Shown here: in pieces, positions 1 to 11,673 of the stretch
How the letters are laid out: every line of letters starts with the position of its first letter
Position numbering within the stretch: the stretch's first letter is position 1
From: Adineta steineri
Taxonomy: Eukaryota; Rotifera; Eurotatoria; Adinetida; Adinetidae
Assembly: GCA_905250115.1 (NCBI GenBank)
Contig: CAJNOI010000184.1
Location: 1-64,000 of the forward strand
Reading direction: 5' to 3'
DNA: 64,000 nucleotides
Notes under the pieces: generated by a model
Told to the model about the DNA's origin: nothing
The model's input: the letters and a program-made list of their open reading frames with translations, nothing else
Database searches by the model: none
Program-made: the position numbers and the translations under genes

Positions 1-737
1 GATTTATTGTTTTTTAATGAGTGAAATCAATGGGTTAATGGCTGTACGCTAGAGTCATCTATAGAAGGAGGAGACATAGTTTATAAGCAAAATATATATA
101 GTTTGAACTTCTTCTTTTAAGTGATCATAAACAACATTTGTGATAAGAACTTGATTTCAAATATGAATGAAAGCTGTAATATATAGTAGACTGAATTAAA
201 TTTAACGATGGTGTTAGTAATTATTTTTCTTTTTATGCTTATTCTTCTCATTACATGATCGTTTTCTGATAAGTTAATAGTAGTATTACACTAAACTTTT
301 TTCTTGACAGTGATTGGAAATAATTTGGACTTGAAATATCAATTATTAAACAACAGAATAGTTAGTTGTAAGTTTTCGAAAAGTGAAGGTTGGTTTTGTC
401 CAACATGACGCAGAAAAAACTCAGGTATATTGTGCAGACACCAAAATACAGGCATCTTTTTTGGAGTCACACACGAGGAGAAGCTATGTTGTTGTATTGC
501 TTTCCTTGTCTAGGTAGATTACGTGCATTTGAAAGGTTTTCATAGTCTTGAGATAAGCGCAGCATACTTTTAAGAAGACAAAAATTACCAACTGTCGTTT
601 TTTATCTCAACGTCTCTATCGTAGACAAAATAAATACCACATCAGTTATTCTATTCTCATTGTACTACTAGGAGTAAGAAAGAGGCGCATTTAATTCATT
701 TAGTTATTCGCTCCTTCATTCTCATAGACTACATAAC
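1..737. other. Upstream non-coding region of the first ADP-ribosyltransferase gene
   Basis: No long open frame and no recognisable RNA gene. The sequence is AT-rich. The last 80 bases before the ATG at 738 would be the leader of the downstream gene. No clear TATA box was seen close to it. Confidence 0.4.
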
Positions 738-2078
738 ATGGATCGTTTTATGGATGTTGGTAAAGAACCACGCAAACTTCTTCAGCCTATCGAAGGTTAC
801 CGATCTCTTTCGTTGGCTACACTTGAAGAAGCCATCGAGCCGATTGTAACGCTTTGTCCTGATGTACAACGAAGGGCTTATATCGCGAAAGGCAACTGTG
901 ATTCATACAAAGATGGCCTCACAGAGGACGAATCTGCAGCTATTTATCTTTATACCACTGAATGGCTACCAGTTAATCAATGCCTCTATGCCGTTCTGAA
1001 CTCTGTTTTACGGTCTAAAAATCGCGATAAACTCATTCAACCATGGTTACCGTATATGAAGTTATTATTAACAGCGCTTTTTAAACTACCTGATTTTAAT
1101 GGAACTGTATGGCGAGGTGTTCGCCTCGACTTACGACTTGAATATAAAGTAGGCGCGACAATTACATGGTGGGGTTTTTCGAGCTGTGCTGAGTCAATAT
1201 CAGTTCTAGAGTCAGAATGCTTCCTTGGTCAAGAAGGCAAACGAACCTTATTTAGTATAAAATGTTTTAATGGAAAAAAAATTCGTCAACATTCTTCGTT
1301 TGAAGAGGAAGATGAAATACTTCTTCTTCCTGGCAGTCAATTTATTGTCGCAAGTCATTTCCAACCATCAAAGAAGGATCCTGAATTGATTATTATTGAA
1401 CTGAGGCAAGTAAAACCTCCATTCCCTCTACTCGAAGAGCCATCAAAGGAAATTCCATGTCCTACAAGCACTAATGTACCTGAAATATCCGAAGAACCTC
1501 CTTCTAGTTCACTTGAAGAATCATCGAAGGAAATTGCATTACCTATACGCACTTCTCTACCTCAAATACCGAAAAAACGTCCATCCAGTCTACTTGACGA
1601 ATCATCGAAGGAAACTGCGTCTCCTACAAGCACTCCTGTCCCTCAAATACCGAAAGAACGTTCATCCAGTCTACTTGAAGAATCGTCGAGGGCAATGGCT
1701 ATTCCTACAAGCACTTCGATACCTGGAATATCGGAAGAACGTCCACCCAGTTTACTTGACGAATCGTCGAAGGAAACTGCGTCTCCTACAAGCACTCCTG
1801 TCCCCCAAATACCAAACGAACCTCCATCCAGTTTATTTGAAGAACCGTCGAAGGCAATGGCTATTCCTACAAGCACTTCGATACCTGGAATATTGGAAGA
1901 ACCTCCATCCAGTCTACTTGACGAGCCATCGAAGGGCATTATGTGTCCTACAGGCACTTCTTTAGCTGAAATATCGAAAAAAGATAGTCAATTTGGTGAG
2001 TATTATTTTTTGTATTCAAAAGTTATAATCAGAGAGACGGAGAAGTTTATTGAGAAAAAGGGATTTGGAGTTCGCTAA
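738..2078 (+). CDS. Single-exon NAD:arginine ADP-ribosyltransferase-like protein with a 27-residue-repeat tail
   Basis: The 446-residue ORF starts at the ATG at 738. Residues about 60-225 have the layout of an animal-type mono-ADP-ribosyltransferase (R-S-E class). Arg126 lies in VWRGVR, the serine strand reads WWGFSSC (147-150), and the catalytic ExE is E191-D-E193 in EEEDEILLLPG. These proteins move ADP-ribose from NAD+ to arginine or other acceptors. No signal peptide or membrane segment is visible, so it is probably intracellular, unlike vertebrate GPI-anchored ARTs. From residue 228 the chain becomes seven Ser/Pro/Glu-rich 27-residue repeats, then a short basic C terminus. No intron is needed. 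The domain assignment is fairly safe; substrate and role are unknown. Confidence 0.8.
   Translation: MDRFMDVGKEPRKLLQPIEGYRSLSLATLEEAIEPIVTLCPDVQRRAYIAKGNCDSYKDGLTEDESAAIYLYTTEWLPVNQCLYAVLNSVLRSKNRDKLIQPWLPYMKLLLTALFKLPDFNGTVWRGVRLDLRLEYKVGATITWWGFSSCAESISVLESECFLGQEGKRTLFSIKCFNGKKIRQHSSFEEEDEILLLPGSQFIVASHFQPSKKDPELIIIELRQVKPPFPLLEEPSKEIPCPTSTNVPEISEEPPSSSLEESSKEIALPIRTSLPQIPKKRPSSLLDESSKETASPTSTPVPQIPKERSSSLLEESSRAMAIPTSTSIPGISEERPPSLLDESSKETASPTSTPVPQIPNEPPSSLFEEPSKAMAIPTSTSIPGILEEPPSSLLDEPSKGIMCPTGTSLAEISKKDSQFGEYYFLYSKVIIRETEKFIEKKGFGVR
1419..1985 (+). repeat. In-frame tandem repeat, about 7 x 81 bp, in the ART tail
   Basis: Seven 27-codon units encode variants of SSLL(D/E)ESSKE..SPTST.VPQIP. 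Units 3 and 5 resemble each other (SKETASPTSTPVPQIP), and units 4 and 6 resemble each other (AMAIPTSTSIPGI). This gives a higher-order 162-bp periodicity. Confidence 0.85.
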
Positions 2079-3819
2079 AACATGAGTTTTCCAATCTTTG
2101 AAGGAACATTTTGATTGTAATTTGGCTCAGATTAAAATAATTTTCTTATTATATTCAGTTTCGATGTCATTAATAAATTTTAATTAATGTCGGTGTTTAT
2201 CGTATTGATGGATTATTCCCACAATTAAGCAACATTTATTTCATAGTCTATATAAATGATTTTATGTTGGTGTTATTTCAAGAAATCCTACGAAACTTAT
2301 TAGAGTTTAAGATCTACTGAACTACATTTATAAGTTTTAAAGAACGGTTCTTAAACGATTAACGTTATTTTTAAAACGACATCAGTTGTGACTCGACGGG
2401 AAACCATTGAGGATATAATAACAGTTTGAATTGTTAAACATTTCATTTTTTCACGACAAAATTTCAAACTTTTCGTATGATTTTTCAGTAAAAATAATGA
2501 CACGTTACCTGAAAATTCTCGGCGCTAAGCTTTCAAGATCTTTGAATGCTAGTTAGCTTATGTATGGTTCAGAGTATTATTTTCATCACTTGCACTCATC
2601 TTGGATTCATATATTGTTTTTTAGCTGTTTCAATATAAGATTATATTGAGAAAAGTTTAAAACGAAGATTTCAGCTCATTTAAATATATCTATAAAATAT
2701 ATCAATTGATTTACCTCTTCAAGTCAGTACGTAACAATCTGTAAATGGTTTATTTTTCATCTTATACTGAATGCTCAGAGATCTAAGCACATTTTTGAAC
2801 TCGAAGCATCAATATTATGTATATTTGATTGAACTTTAGAAGATTTTGTGATCTTATTTTGATGCTACTGAGATGTCAAGTTTGAGTTCGTTGTCTTTTG
2901 ATACTGTTGCAGTCTTCTTGAAGTATTTCAAAAAAAGTCGAACTTTTTAGTTCAATTTGAATGTTCAAACAGTAAATTATTATAATGAGAATACTTATGA
3001 TGAATTGTAATTATTTAATCAGTGTCATAATAAGATATGAGCATTAAAAGCAATCAACTATTACGAATAGTTTTGTCAGAATTTAAAAAGATATAAACTT
3101 CTTATTATTCTTCTGAATCTTTTCCAATAAACTAAAACTAAGTGTAGATGGGTGTAAACGAGAAGTAAATATATCACCCGCATCTCCTCCTTAATCTACA
3201 CTCTCATCGTCAAGAGTTTATTGGATGTGTAAACGATATGACCATTCCATTCATTTAATCAATCATACATAAAAAATTTTTGATATCTATTCAACTGTTA
3301 ATGATAGTTATTTAATATATACCGAAGCAAAAAAGCAAATAGAAATACCTGTTACTTCAATTCTGCCAAAAGCTGACATTAGCAAAGTTAACACAAGCTT
3401 TGCAAGTAAAGTAACTTCATTGACAGTAAACTAAACTGTAACATACAACACAGGTATATTAATGTGAAGTCTTAGTCAGAATACCATCCACGAATCACGA
3501 TTTACCATAGTTCTAATATAAATGTATCAAATTGCTCAATATCTTGCCGGTAAAAGTATGTAGATAGAATAAAGCAGTAGTGTCAAATACGAAAGTTGAA
3601 TTCAAATATTCAAGTTTTCAACTATTCACACAACTACACTCACCCTAGCAACACCCAAAATACACTCCCATCTATCCTAGCAACACCTACATCCACACCC
3701 TCAATACTGATAGTTACAAGATCGCAACTCACCAAACAAAAGTAAAGTTTTTCTATTTCCAAGCTTTACTGTTATAAAGTGTCTGATATCTATAGATAAA
3801 TTTCGTGTTTCATACCAAT
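2079..3819. other. Intergenic region with small palindromic elements
   Basis: No convincing coding sequence in either strand. It contains the fold-back at 3123-3225 and, around 3640-3705, C-rich DNA with CCTAGCAACACC occurring twice. Confidence 0.4.
3123..3225. repeat. 103-bp fold-back (MITE-like) with 11-bp perfect terminal inverted repeats
   Basis: TCCAATAAACT (3123-3133) is matched by AGTTTATTGGA (3215-3225). Inside lies a second 9-bp inverted pair, AGTGTAGAT (3141-3149) and ATCTACACT (3194-3202). The core contains GGGTGT and CACCC. No open frame. No clear target-site duplication was found. Confidence 0.6.
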
Positions 3820-4254
3820 ATGCGTGTGGCAGGTTCAGAAGCATCAGTTTCTTTGCTATATGCTTCAACAATTATTTTATATCATACTCCGTGGAAATAA
3901 AATCGTTAAGTTTAAGTTAAAACTATATGCTATATTTCTATTTTCTATTTAACAGACGAACAATCTCTTGCACCTGGTACCTACGAGAAGCTTTTTTGTA
4001 ACGGTCGTCCTTGTGCTAACTGCGGCAAATGCCGTGACTGGTACTTTACGGGTGATCGAACGACTTGGGATTGGATCCGCAATCTCGAAAATTGGAGCAG
4101 AAGAGATAGTAACTATTGGTATGATAATCGTGTTTGGGAATCTTTTAAGCGTCGTGATGCTACAACATGTCGTCACTATTTTCGTGGTTTTCTTTCTAAT
4201 GGTCTTGATGGTCTTCGTTTTCATTGTTTGTGTGCGGACAATGTTTTCAATTGA
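3820..4254 (+). CDS. Small Cys/Trp-rich two-exon gene of unknown function
   Basis: Proposed exons are 3820-3832 and 3956-4254, with a 123-bp GT-AG intron, giving 103 residues. The second exon follows a good acceptor (ttctatttaacag) and reads in frame to a TGA. It encodes CNGRPCANCGKCRDWYFTG followed by many Trp/Asp/Arg residues (TTWDWIRNLENW, YWYDNRVWESF) and ends FHCLCADNV. The spaced cysteines (CxxCxxC) suggest disulfides or metal binding. I recall similar multi-copy proteins in bdelloid sequence sets but cannot verify this here. The 13-base first exon and its GTTCAG donor are uncertain; the second exon is much safer. The other frames over this stretch are shadows. Confidence 0.5.
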
Positions 4255-4440
4255 GGTCTTGCGAAAAATAAAATTCCGAATTACCGTCTGCTTTGTTTGT
4301 ATGGGAGAGCGTGATTTTTTTGTTCATCGATCTTAGTGTGAATGGATGAGTGCGGATGTGTTAACTTTGATCTGATGGAAGCTTGCAGGCTAATCAGTGC
4401 GGAATGGATTTGTTAGTGAGGTTGACGTGACGAGCCTTAC

Positions 4441-4892
4441 TGTCGTGTATTATTGCGAAGAAAAAATGTACGTGTATAATCTTAATGCATTTTGCGTAAA
4501 CATACGTATGGAGAGAGGTGGTGAGCCGAATGTTTTTAATAGTATGTTGGCTTTAGTTAGTATTTGATATGGATTGTATTTAGCTCTTTGATGTAAAGAA
4601 CTGTCACGTATCTAGCGAAGAAGAGATGTGAATGGAGAAGAAGTATTGTCAGAATTTGATTCACGATGAAGGATTAGGAGCAAAAGAATGTTTTACCATT
4701 CTTTTCAATCAGCATTGTGGCAAGATAATCATACAATTGATCGAAATAGCCCATATTGGATTTTTTGCGTACGAGATTTTAGATTGTTGTTGAGGATCTT
4801 ATACGGCATGTCTATCAATTTTGTTTGATGTGAGTACGTTTCGTGCTGTGATTGAAAATAACAAGATGAACTATAACGAAGATAGTATAGAA
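4441..4892 (+). repeat. Dispersed repeat, copy 1 (about 450 bp)
   Basis: It aligns collinearly by eye with 10082-10530 along its whole length. Shared blocks include GAAGAAGAGATGTG, GAAGAAGTATTGT, GATTCACGA and CGAAGATAGTATAG. Many substitutions and small indels separate the copies and no frame is open, so both look like old non-coding copies. Confidence 0.75.
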
Positions 4893-5858
4893 GGACTTTC
4901 CGTCTTGTAGCATTTGATTTTTCCAGTCCATCGCTTTAGTCAGTTGCATACTGAGAGGAATTGATTGACAGAGATGAAATTTAACGTAGTAATCGTGTTT
5001 GATAAGAGTGGCTAAATGGCATTTAAGAGTGTATAGTTTTGAAATATAGACTCCAGTGCTTTCTTATTTTTAAAGCGATGGTTCGGACTTTCAGAAGTGA
5101 ACGGAAGCATTGTTTCGGACAAGGGTGGCGGGATTTTTTGTTAATTTATAGTCGATTCCCATTGAGAAGAATAGACATTTGATGGAATGCTACGTGGACA
5201 ATTCGATTGTTTTCAGATTTTGAATAATGTTTTCACGAATCTATGGAATTTTCCAAAACTGAACTTTTTTCGTATCTTACTGTTCAACCTGGATTTCAAC
5301 TGGAATACTCATGATAGTAACGTATGCACAATGATCATATTCATCAATTGCATCACCAAGTATCTCAGCACAAATATTATAATCGCATAACTCTAAGCCA
5401 TTACGAAAGTGTTGTTAAAGGTATGTGAAGGTCAGACTCATCTACACTAACATCCACTCCTTAAACATATACTCAAGATTCAATATTGTTACGGGAAATC
5501 TATAAGAGATAAAAATAGCAATCTTTTCCTACTCTTTGCGTACAAATGAACCATATGAATCTTCAGTTAACAAATGTGACGTTAAGTTTGATTGAGTCTT
5601 TCTATATTCAACTGATCGATAGAATTCTGTATTAATCCAAATGATTGAGTTTGTTAGAAAGTTATTCATGTCCAATATAGTTGAATTTTTCTGAGCGTTC
5701 GATTAAATCTGATTTATAAGTATTATTCATTCTTGTGAAAAGAATAATAAAAAGGGCGTGGTGTTTATTTTACTACATTTAAAAGAAAAAGTCGTTTTGA
5801 GAATATCAATGTATGTTTTTATAACAGCATAAATAGACTAAAGAATTATGTGTTATGC

Positions 5859-5936
5859 AAAGGGTGTGGGTGGGATGGGTGTGGATTTATCTTTCTATTC
5901 CCTACTCGTTTGCATCCACACCCACACCTACCCTTT
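5859..5936. repeat. Fold-back with TGTGGG-type arms
   Basis: The left arm (5859-5886) reads AAAGGGTGTGGGTGGG and onward. The right arm (5913-5936) ends CCACACCTACCCTTT. The arms are inverted complements with few mismatches and are separated by about 26 bp of AT-rich loop. The arm unit matches the TGTGGG repeat reported for bdelloid telomeres. Confidence 0.7.
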
Positions 5937-6021
5937 CATACAAAAGAATTATTATTGTCTGATAAACAGTCAATAGTTCGACATTTTAGTATAAAACTTT
6001 AAACTCGAACGGTTTAGCTCT

Positions 6022-6093
6022 GAACCCGAACTTTTCGGTCTCGAACTCAAATCCGAACTTTTCGGTCTCGAAACCGAACTGAAGTTCGGGTTC
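6022..6093. repeat. Compact direct plus inverted repeat cluster
   Basis: CCGAACTTTTCGGTCTCGAA occurs exactly at 6026-6045 and 6053-6072. The outer edges form a perfect 12-bp inverted repeat, GAACCCGAACTT (6022-6033) and AAGTTCGGGTTC (6082-6093). It lies about 220 bp upstream of the monooxygenase ATG. Confidence 0.8.
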
Positions 6094-6313
6094 GCTACAT
6101 GCCTAATCACCACCGATCTCATAAGTCAGAGTAAATATTCAGATGGCCTTTCATCCTGTATGTCATCGATTTGTATTTAAAGCCTAAGGCTTCAACAATA
6201 ATAATAATCTATTCTAAATGTCACATGAATCATATATAGTACGAGTATATGCTGTTATCTTTCGAATTGATATATATGCAACTACGTCGCGGTGTGCTGT
6301 TACATTTCGAACA

Positions 6314-9267
6314 ATGCTGTTTATTGTATTATTATTAATCATCGGAGATGCTCTTGCTATTTCCAGTCCTATTCAGCCGTTCACTGCGTATAGATACTCA
6401 ACTGAACTAGAACCTGATATAGCCGATCTTTGGTGGACAGTGGATATTGATGCTAATGAGATCACTTTTGAACTGCACATGAAAACTACAGGGTGGATAG
6501 CGTTAGGCATTAGTCCAGGTAAAATGTCGACTGATCGGTCTACTCTAGTTGTACAATGAATAGTATTTTTCTAGGTGGCGGCATGAAAGGTGCTGATATT
6601 GGAGTTGGATGGGTTGATAATATGGGAAAAGTTCATTTTCAGGTACGATAAAATATAGTATATCATTTGAATAAATAACTTTAGTGCATAGGATCGATAT
6701 GCATCCGATTTCGCTGTACCGATCATTGATAACACAACTAGCAATTGGCTTGCTCAACGTGGCCGTGAATCTGACGGATGGACCGCCATTCAATTCAAAC
6801 GTCCTCTCGACACATGCGATCCCATGGATGTTTCAATTATAGTTGAGTATTCATTGTCTATGCTATACTCATTATAGTGATAATCTTGATTATAGTCTGG
6901 AACGAACATCGTCATATATGCGTATGGTCTTACCGATCCAGTTGGTGATATTAATTACCATCAAGGTCGACGTGGTTCACGCATGATTCCACTTCAATCG
7001 TATGCAAATCCACCACTAGAAAAAAAGTTTACCGATCTTGATTATTTCGAATTTCGTATGAACAATGTGAGTTAATCTTGCGCCTCTTCTGTGACATTAT
7101 CACCGATCTCCATGTCTTTTAGGATGTTGTTCCAGCCAATGACACAACTTATTATTGTAGAGTATTCAAAGCGCCGACTGAATATCCAATAAAACGTCAC
7201 GCCATTGCTGTAATTTTTTCTTAATGTTTTTTCCTTTTACCATCTGAAACTTCATCATTTCTTGCAGCACAAAACACTGATCGACCCGAATAATATCGAT
7301 TTGGTTCATCACCTTGTGTTTTTTGCCTGTGATCCAAGAGCTAAATTTGATGATAATAATCTCCCTCATGGTGTACGTGATGAGCATTATCGAGAATTGT
7401 CTGCTTGTTTTACTGGTACTTCTACTATTTGGGCAGTAGGTGGTGAGCCGGTAAGACTCTCTCTTTCTAAAACTTGATTTCAGGTTCAATTTCATGAATA
7501 ATGATTTATCTATATAGCTTGTCGAATTTCCAGAAGAAGCTGGTTATCCGGTTAGTGGTGATTTTGCCTCGAAATATTACATGCTTGAGATGCACTATAA
7601 TAATCCAAAACTAACACCAAGTATAAAACTTTACGATAAAATCTTAAAAAGAATAAAAGCACAATGTCAAAAACGTGTTTGCTTGTTTAGATCGTCGTGA
7701 TAATTCGGGTATTCGATTTTACATTGGAGAAGAACTTCGTCAATATGACATTGGCTATATATCATTCGGAACTGTTGTCAACACTCTTGCGCTAGCAATT
7801 CCACCAAACATGGAGCGATTTAATGTCGATTCGTATTGTCCAAGTGGATTCAGCAAAGTATACTTTGAATTTCATGTTTTTTCTTCTTAAACATCATGAA
7901 CCAGAGTTATCAAATCTCAGTTTTGATATAGGGTACTTAAGAGTTAGAATGCAGTATATCGTATAGGCACCTAACATTACAACATTTTACTTTACGATAT
8001 GTTAAGTATTGAATCACTGCACAATAATCTGTTTGGATATGTGGATGTGCTAGAACTCACATGAACTCTCTCAACTATTTCTTATTAAAAGCAAAACACC
8101 TTTTCAATTTCAATGATCAATTTACTTTTTTGCATCTGTTATCCATAGTTCATTATTCGAGATAGCTAAAAGTTTGGTCAGTTCTATATTAAAAAACATT
8201 ATCAAATCCATTTAGTATAGTCTTAAAACTAAATTAACTTTATTTTTATTTTAGAAGTATAAAACTGCATAGAAAATTAAATATAATGCGGCGTAATATA
8301 TATTGCTCCATTCTTTCCCGACGTATCTTATTGGCAGAATTAGACTCAAGTTTCATTTCAATAGAATATTACTAAGTCAAATTTGATAGATTGACTCACT
8401 GTGTGATCACTAGTCGTCCTTTTTAAATGCATATTTCCATATTTTTCAGAAAAATCTGTCCGTGTCTAGGAAAATAGTAAGAGAATTTTCGCTTAGAATA
8501 TTCCGGAATCTGGCATCACCGTGGTTTCTGCATTCGCTCATACGCATCTTCAAGGTATATTAAAGTTTCATTGAAATAAAAATTGAACTATCAATATGTA
8601 TATAGGTGCATCACTTTGGACGAAATTGATTCGAAATAATACAGCAGTACAGTACATGTTCAATGCTGAGCGATACGATTTCAACTATCAATTTGATAAT
8701 CGACTAGCAGAACCAATTAAGCTATATCCGGTGAGAGCCAAGATCATCCCATTCATTTTTAACTTTGATAAGACATGTTTTCTGTAGGGCGACGAATTTG
8801 CTACACGATGTGTGTACAACACTATGAATAAGAATACTGTTACATTGGTAAATTTATTTCATTTTGTATAAATCTATATATTAATTGATCATTGTCAGGG
8901 TGGTGAACGAACAACAGAGGAAATGTGTTTTCATCAATTAACTTATTATCCTCGCCAAGACAATCTGGGTGCGTGTTTTACGCTGAACCACCCCGATGCA
9001 TGGCACGCCATAAGCAACCGAGCGTTGTAAGTTCCAAGTCCGACTAGTTAATGAGTTAATTTTTGTTTCTCGCTGTATAGGACAACATCAAATTATACAG
9101 AAATAGTGGATTGGATTAATAAGATTGAGTGGACGCCAACATTAGCTGCTCAATGGCAAGAATTCTATAATAATGCGTCACGCTTGGTCAATTACAACGG
9201 AATATCCGAAACTTTAGACGTTCTACCAAAATATAAAGACTTACCGATAAAATCGTGTCAAACTTGA
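6314..9267 (+). CDS. Secreted DBH/MOXD1-type copper monooxygenase with DOMON domain (13 exons, 563 aa)
   Basis: Exons: 6314-6518, 6575-6642, 6692-6841, 6896-7066, 7123-7209, 7268-7450, 7518-7620, 7691-7857, 8497-8554, 8606-8730, 8788-8847, 8899-9026, 9081-9267. All introns are GT-AG, most 45-70 bp, but intron 8 is 639 bp. The ATG at 6314 gives a signal peptide (MLFIVLLLIIGDALA); a longer in-frame start at 6218 is less likely. A DOMON domain (about residues 20-150) precedes the two copper-binding halves. The CuH ligands are visible as His241-His242 (VHHLVFFACD) and His314 (EMHYNNP). The CuM ligands are His393 and His395 (HTHLQG) and Met468 (EEMCFHQLTYYP). The family hydroxylates phenethylamine-like substrates using ascorbate and O2. 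All ligands are present, so it should be active. The substrate, dopamine/tyramine or other, cannot be told from sequence. Confidence 0.9.
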
Positions 9268-9809
9268 TCTGTTTACAATACAGAACTAACTGGACTTCAC
9301 ATTCTTGTAATGATGATTGCTTCCTTTGTATATGCTTATTTAGTTTTTTCATTATTCTACCAAGCGGTAACTTGAAATAAATACAAAACAGCTTTGAATA
9401 ACTAATAAGCAAGTCATATAGAGTCGTGCATGATATCTGTCGAGTTCTTGAATGGGTATGCCTATGTCGATGACATTGCCTTTTCTCTCCCTGCAATCGA
9501 CGGATTGATGTTAAAATTTTAGAGTAAATGTCTAAATTATATCTGAGTGTAGCAAATCATTTCGTTGAATGAATGAATTCAAGAAATCACTCATATCAAA
9601 ATGCATTGGTAAGACATAGTTGAGAATGATCGAATCACCTATAGATATTCTATCGAAACAAACCCCAAAAGTATGAAACGATGATATTGATGTATCTTAC
9701 TGACGACAGCCTTTTTGTTAATTCCCTCGACTGTAGGGAGGGTCTTACGAAAAAAAAATAAAATGCGTCTGTATACTTGTTTGTGTCAGGGTCAAAGACC
9801 AAAAGAACA

Positions 9810-9992
9810 TCAACATCGATGGCTACGCCAGAATTTCACGCAATCATATTTTTTCAAGCCCCACTTTGTACCAATGAGATACTTTTCGTAGTCAGCATCC
9901 AGCGAAGCATATTTTTTCTTGTTGTTGGAGCATCTGAATGGATGAATTGACGTTAGGAATTGGTGAGGTTTGGTATTTTTTGTCGAAAACAC
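9810..9992 (-). pseudogene. Possible remnant of a hAT-type transposase C terminus
   Basis: The minus frame contains YEKYLIGTKWGLKKYDCVKF followed by WRSH. This recalls the E..YL....D.L.WWR segment of the hAT C-terminal dimerisation region. The frame stops directly afterwards and the expected downstream block is not seen. Short, single-segment resemblance only, so it may be chance. Confidence 0.22.
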
Positions 9993-10081
9993 GTTTTGTT
10001 TTCAAGAAATGTTGATATCAACGCGGTGGGTGATGAAGAACATTGCTTATCATGAGAAATTCCCGATGAAATTAACTGAGC

Positions 10082-10530
10082 GTCGATACCGTATGTTATG
10101 ACGAAAGAAAAATCCGCAGGTAAAGTCTTGATGCATTTTTCGTAAACATCGCTGGAGACAGGGGTGGTGACCCGAATGTTTTTACTAGTGTATTGGCTTT
10201 ACTTAGTATTTCATATGAATTACATTTAATTATCTGATGTAATAAACTGTCATGCATCTGCCGAAGAAGAGATGTGGATGGGGAAGAAGTATTGTGAAAG
10301 TGTGATTCACGACGAAGGCTTAAAAGTAAAATAATGTTTTATCATTCTTTTAAATGAGTCTTGTTGCAAGATAATCATAGAATTAATCGAAATAGCCAGT
10401 ATTAGATTGTTTTACGTACAAGTTGTTGAAGATCTAATATGGCTTATATATTAGTTTTGTTTGATGGGAGGATATTTTATGTTGTGATTGTAAATCATAA
10501 GTTGAACTATCACGAAGATAGTATAGTAGC
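10082..10530 (+). repeat. Dispersed repeat, copy 2 (about 450 bp)
   Basis: Same orientation as 4441-4892 and about 5.6 kb away. Similarity begins near GTCGAT/GTCGTG and stops directly after CGAAGATAGTATAG in both copies. No open frame. Confidence 0.75.
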
Positions 10531-11673
10531 ATATGCAAAGCTGGTATGGTTCAGTATGTGAGCGTCATTGGTTTCTTCATATGATTGTTCTAGTTTTAAT
10601 TGTTTTGTATTTTTTATGAGTTACAGGTGATGAATCTAAATCTATAACTGATTCGCCAGATGTTTCAATCACTTTTGATATACTATTCGAAACATTGAGA
10701 AAGAATATTTGTAGAAGACTCAAACTGATGAAATCTACAATAATGGCATCAGATACGTTGAAACTAGATTTCAATGAATTGAACGATTTCATTGAATCTG
10801 GTTGACGATAGAAATGAGTGTGAATGTCAGTATAGATTTGAAGAAAAGTCTCACCAACATTTATTGTAGACTTTTCATAATTTATTTTTACGGTACCTTG
10901 TTTAGATATCTTGGTCGAAAAATATTTAAATTTAATATATAACAATGAATTGTTCAATATTAAATTTTTCTTTAGGCAAATGCCATGATTTTCTTATGAA
11001 AATTAGCTGCATAGAAAATCGTAAGCGAATATTCTTTTGGGACCGATCTATATGCTCTCTCTACAGACTCATAGAAATTATAAGCTAATATAATATCTTC
11101 TCTGAAATATAAATTTTATTTCTAGATGTATTTGTTTTTTCTTGTCGTATAAATAGTAAGTTTTCTTTATTCTAAAGATTAAAACGAAAAAAAAAAGAAA
11201 TGATAATATCTATAAGAATCAATAATATATGCTTAGATACATTCTTCATATAAATGTCGACGTTATCGTTATTTAATATGCAAATGTGAATACTAAAAAA
11301 CCAAATAGAAATAACAACTTTATACAATGACTCGTTCGATTAAATTTATTCTTTTCATTCTTGTTAATGTAAAACTAACTTAAATTCATTGTGATGGTAA
11401 GAATAGAAAGAGAGAAATAAGTTGATATATAAATATTTATTGAAATAAAACATCAATGTTAATCTAAGTGATAAAGGGCAATCGTTAGATTCCATTCTTA
11501 ACAAACTATTTTAGTTAATTTCCTTTTACTGATTCATGATAGATTGCAAACGTTAATATTATTATTATTATTTGTGTCTGTACAAAATCACATTAACAAA
11601 AAATTAATTTTTGAGCAAAGCAAAAAATAAACACCAATACATTATGTAATAAAATTATAGAAAAAAAAGATTT

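Larger units (their letters stand above)
4255..6313. other. Intergenic region with a dispersed repeat and two palindromic structures
   Basis: No supported gene. It holds repeat copy 1 (4441-4892), the TGTGGG fold-back at 5859-5936, and the direct/inverted repeat cluster at 6022-6093. Confidence 0.4.
9268..11673. other. Intergenic region with a dispersed repeat and a transposase-like remnant
   Basis: No intact gene was recognised. It contains a weak hAT-like remnant (9810-9992, minus) and repeat copy 2 (10082-10530). The stretch 10560-11673 is AT-rich; its longest minus frame has no ATG at its beginning and no recognisable domain. Confidence 0.4.

Noticed and set aside
1474-1965. Long frames inside the ART tail on both strands
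   Set aside because: They are periodic shadows of the 81-bp repeat, which lacks stops in other frames because its unit length is a multiple of three.
3968-4336. 122-codon hydrophobic plus frame
   Set aside because: It overlaps the Cys/Trp-rich exon in another frame. Its Val/Phe-rich composition is a shadow of that exon.
10577-10957. 126-codon minus frame
   Set aside because: It begins with a TTG, not an ATG. The AT-biased composition and lack of any domain or splice context make it unlikely to be a gene.
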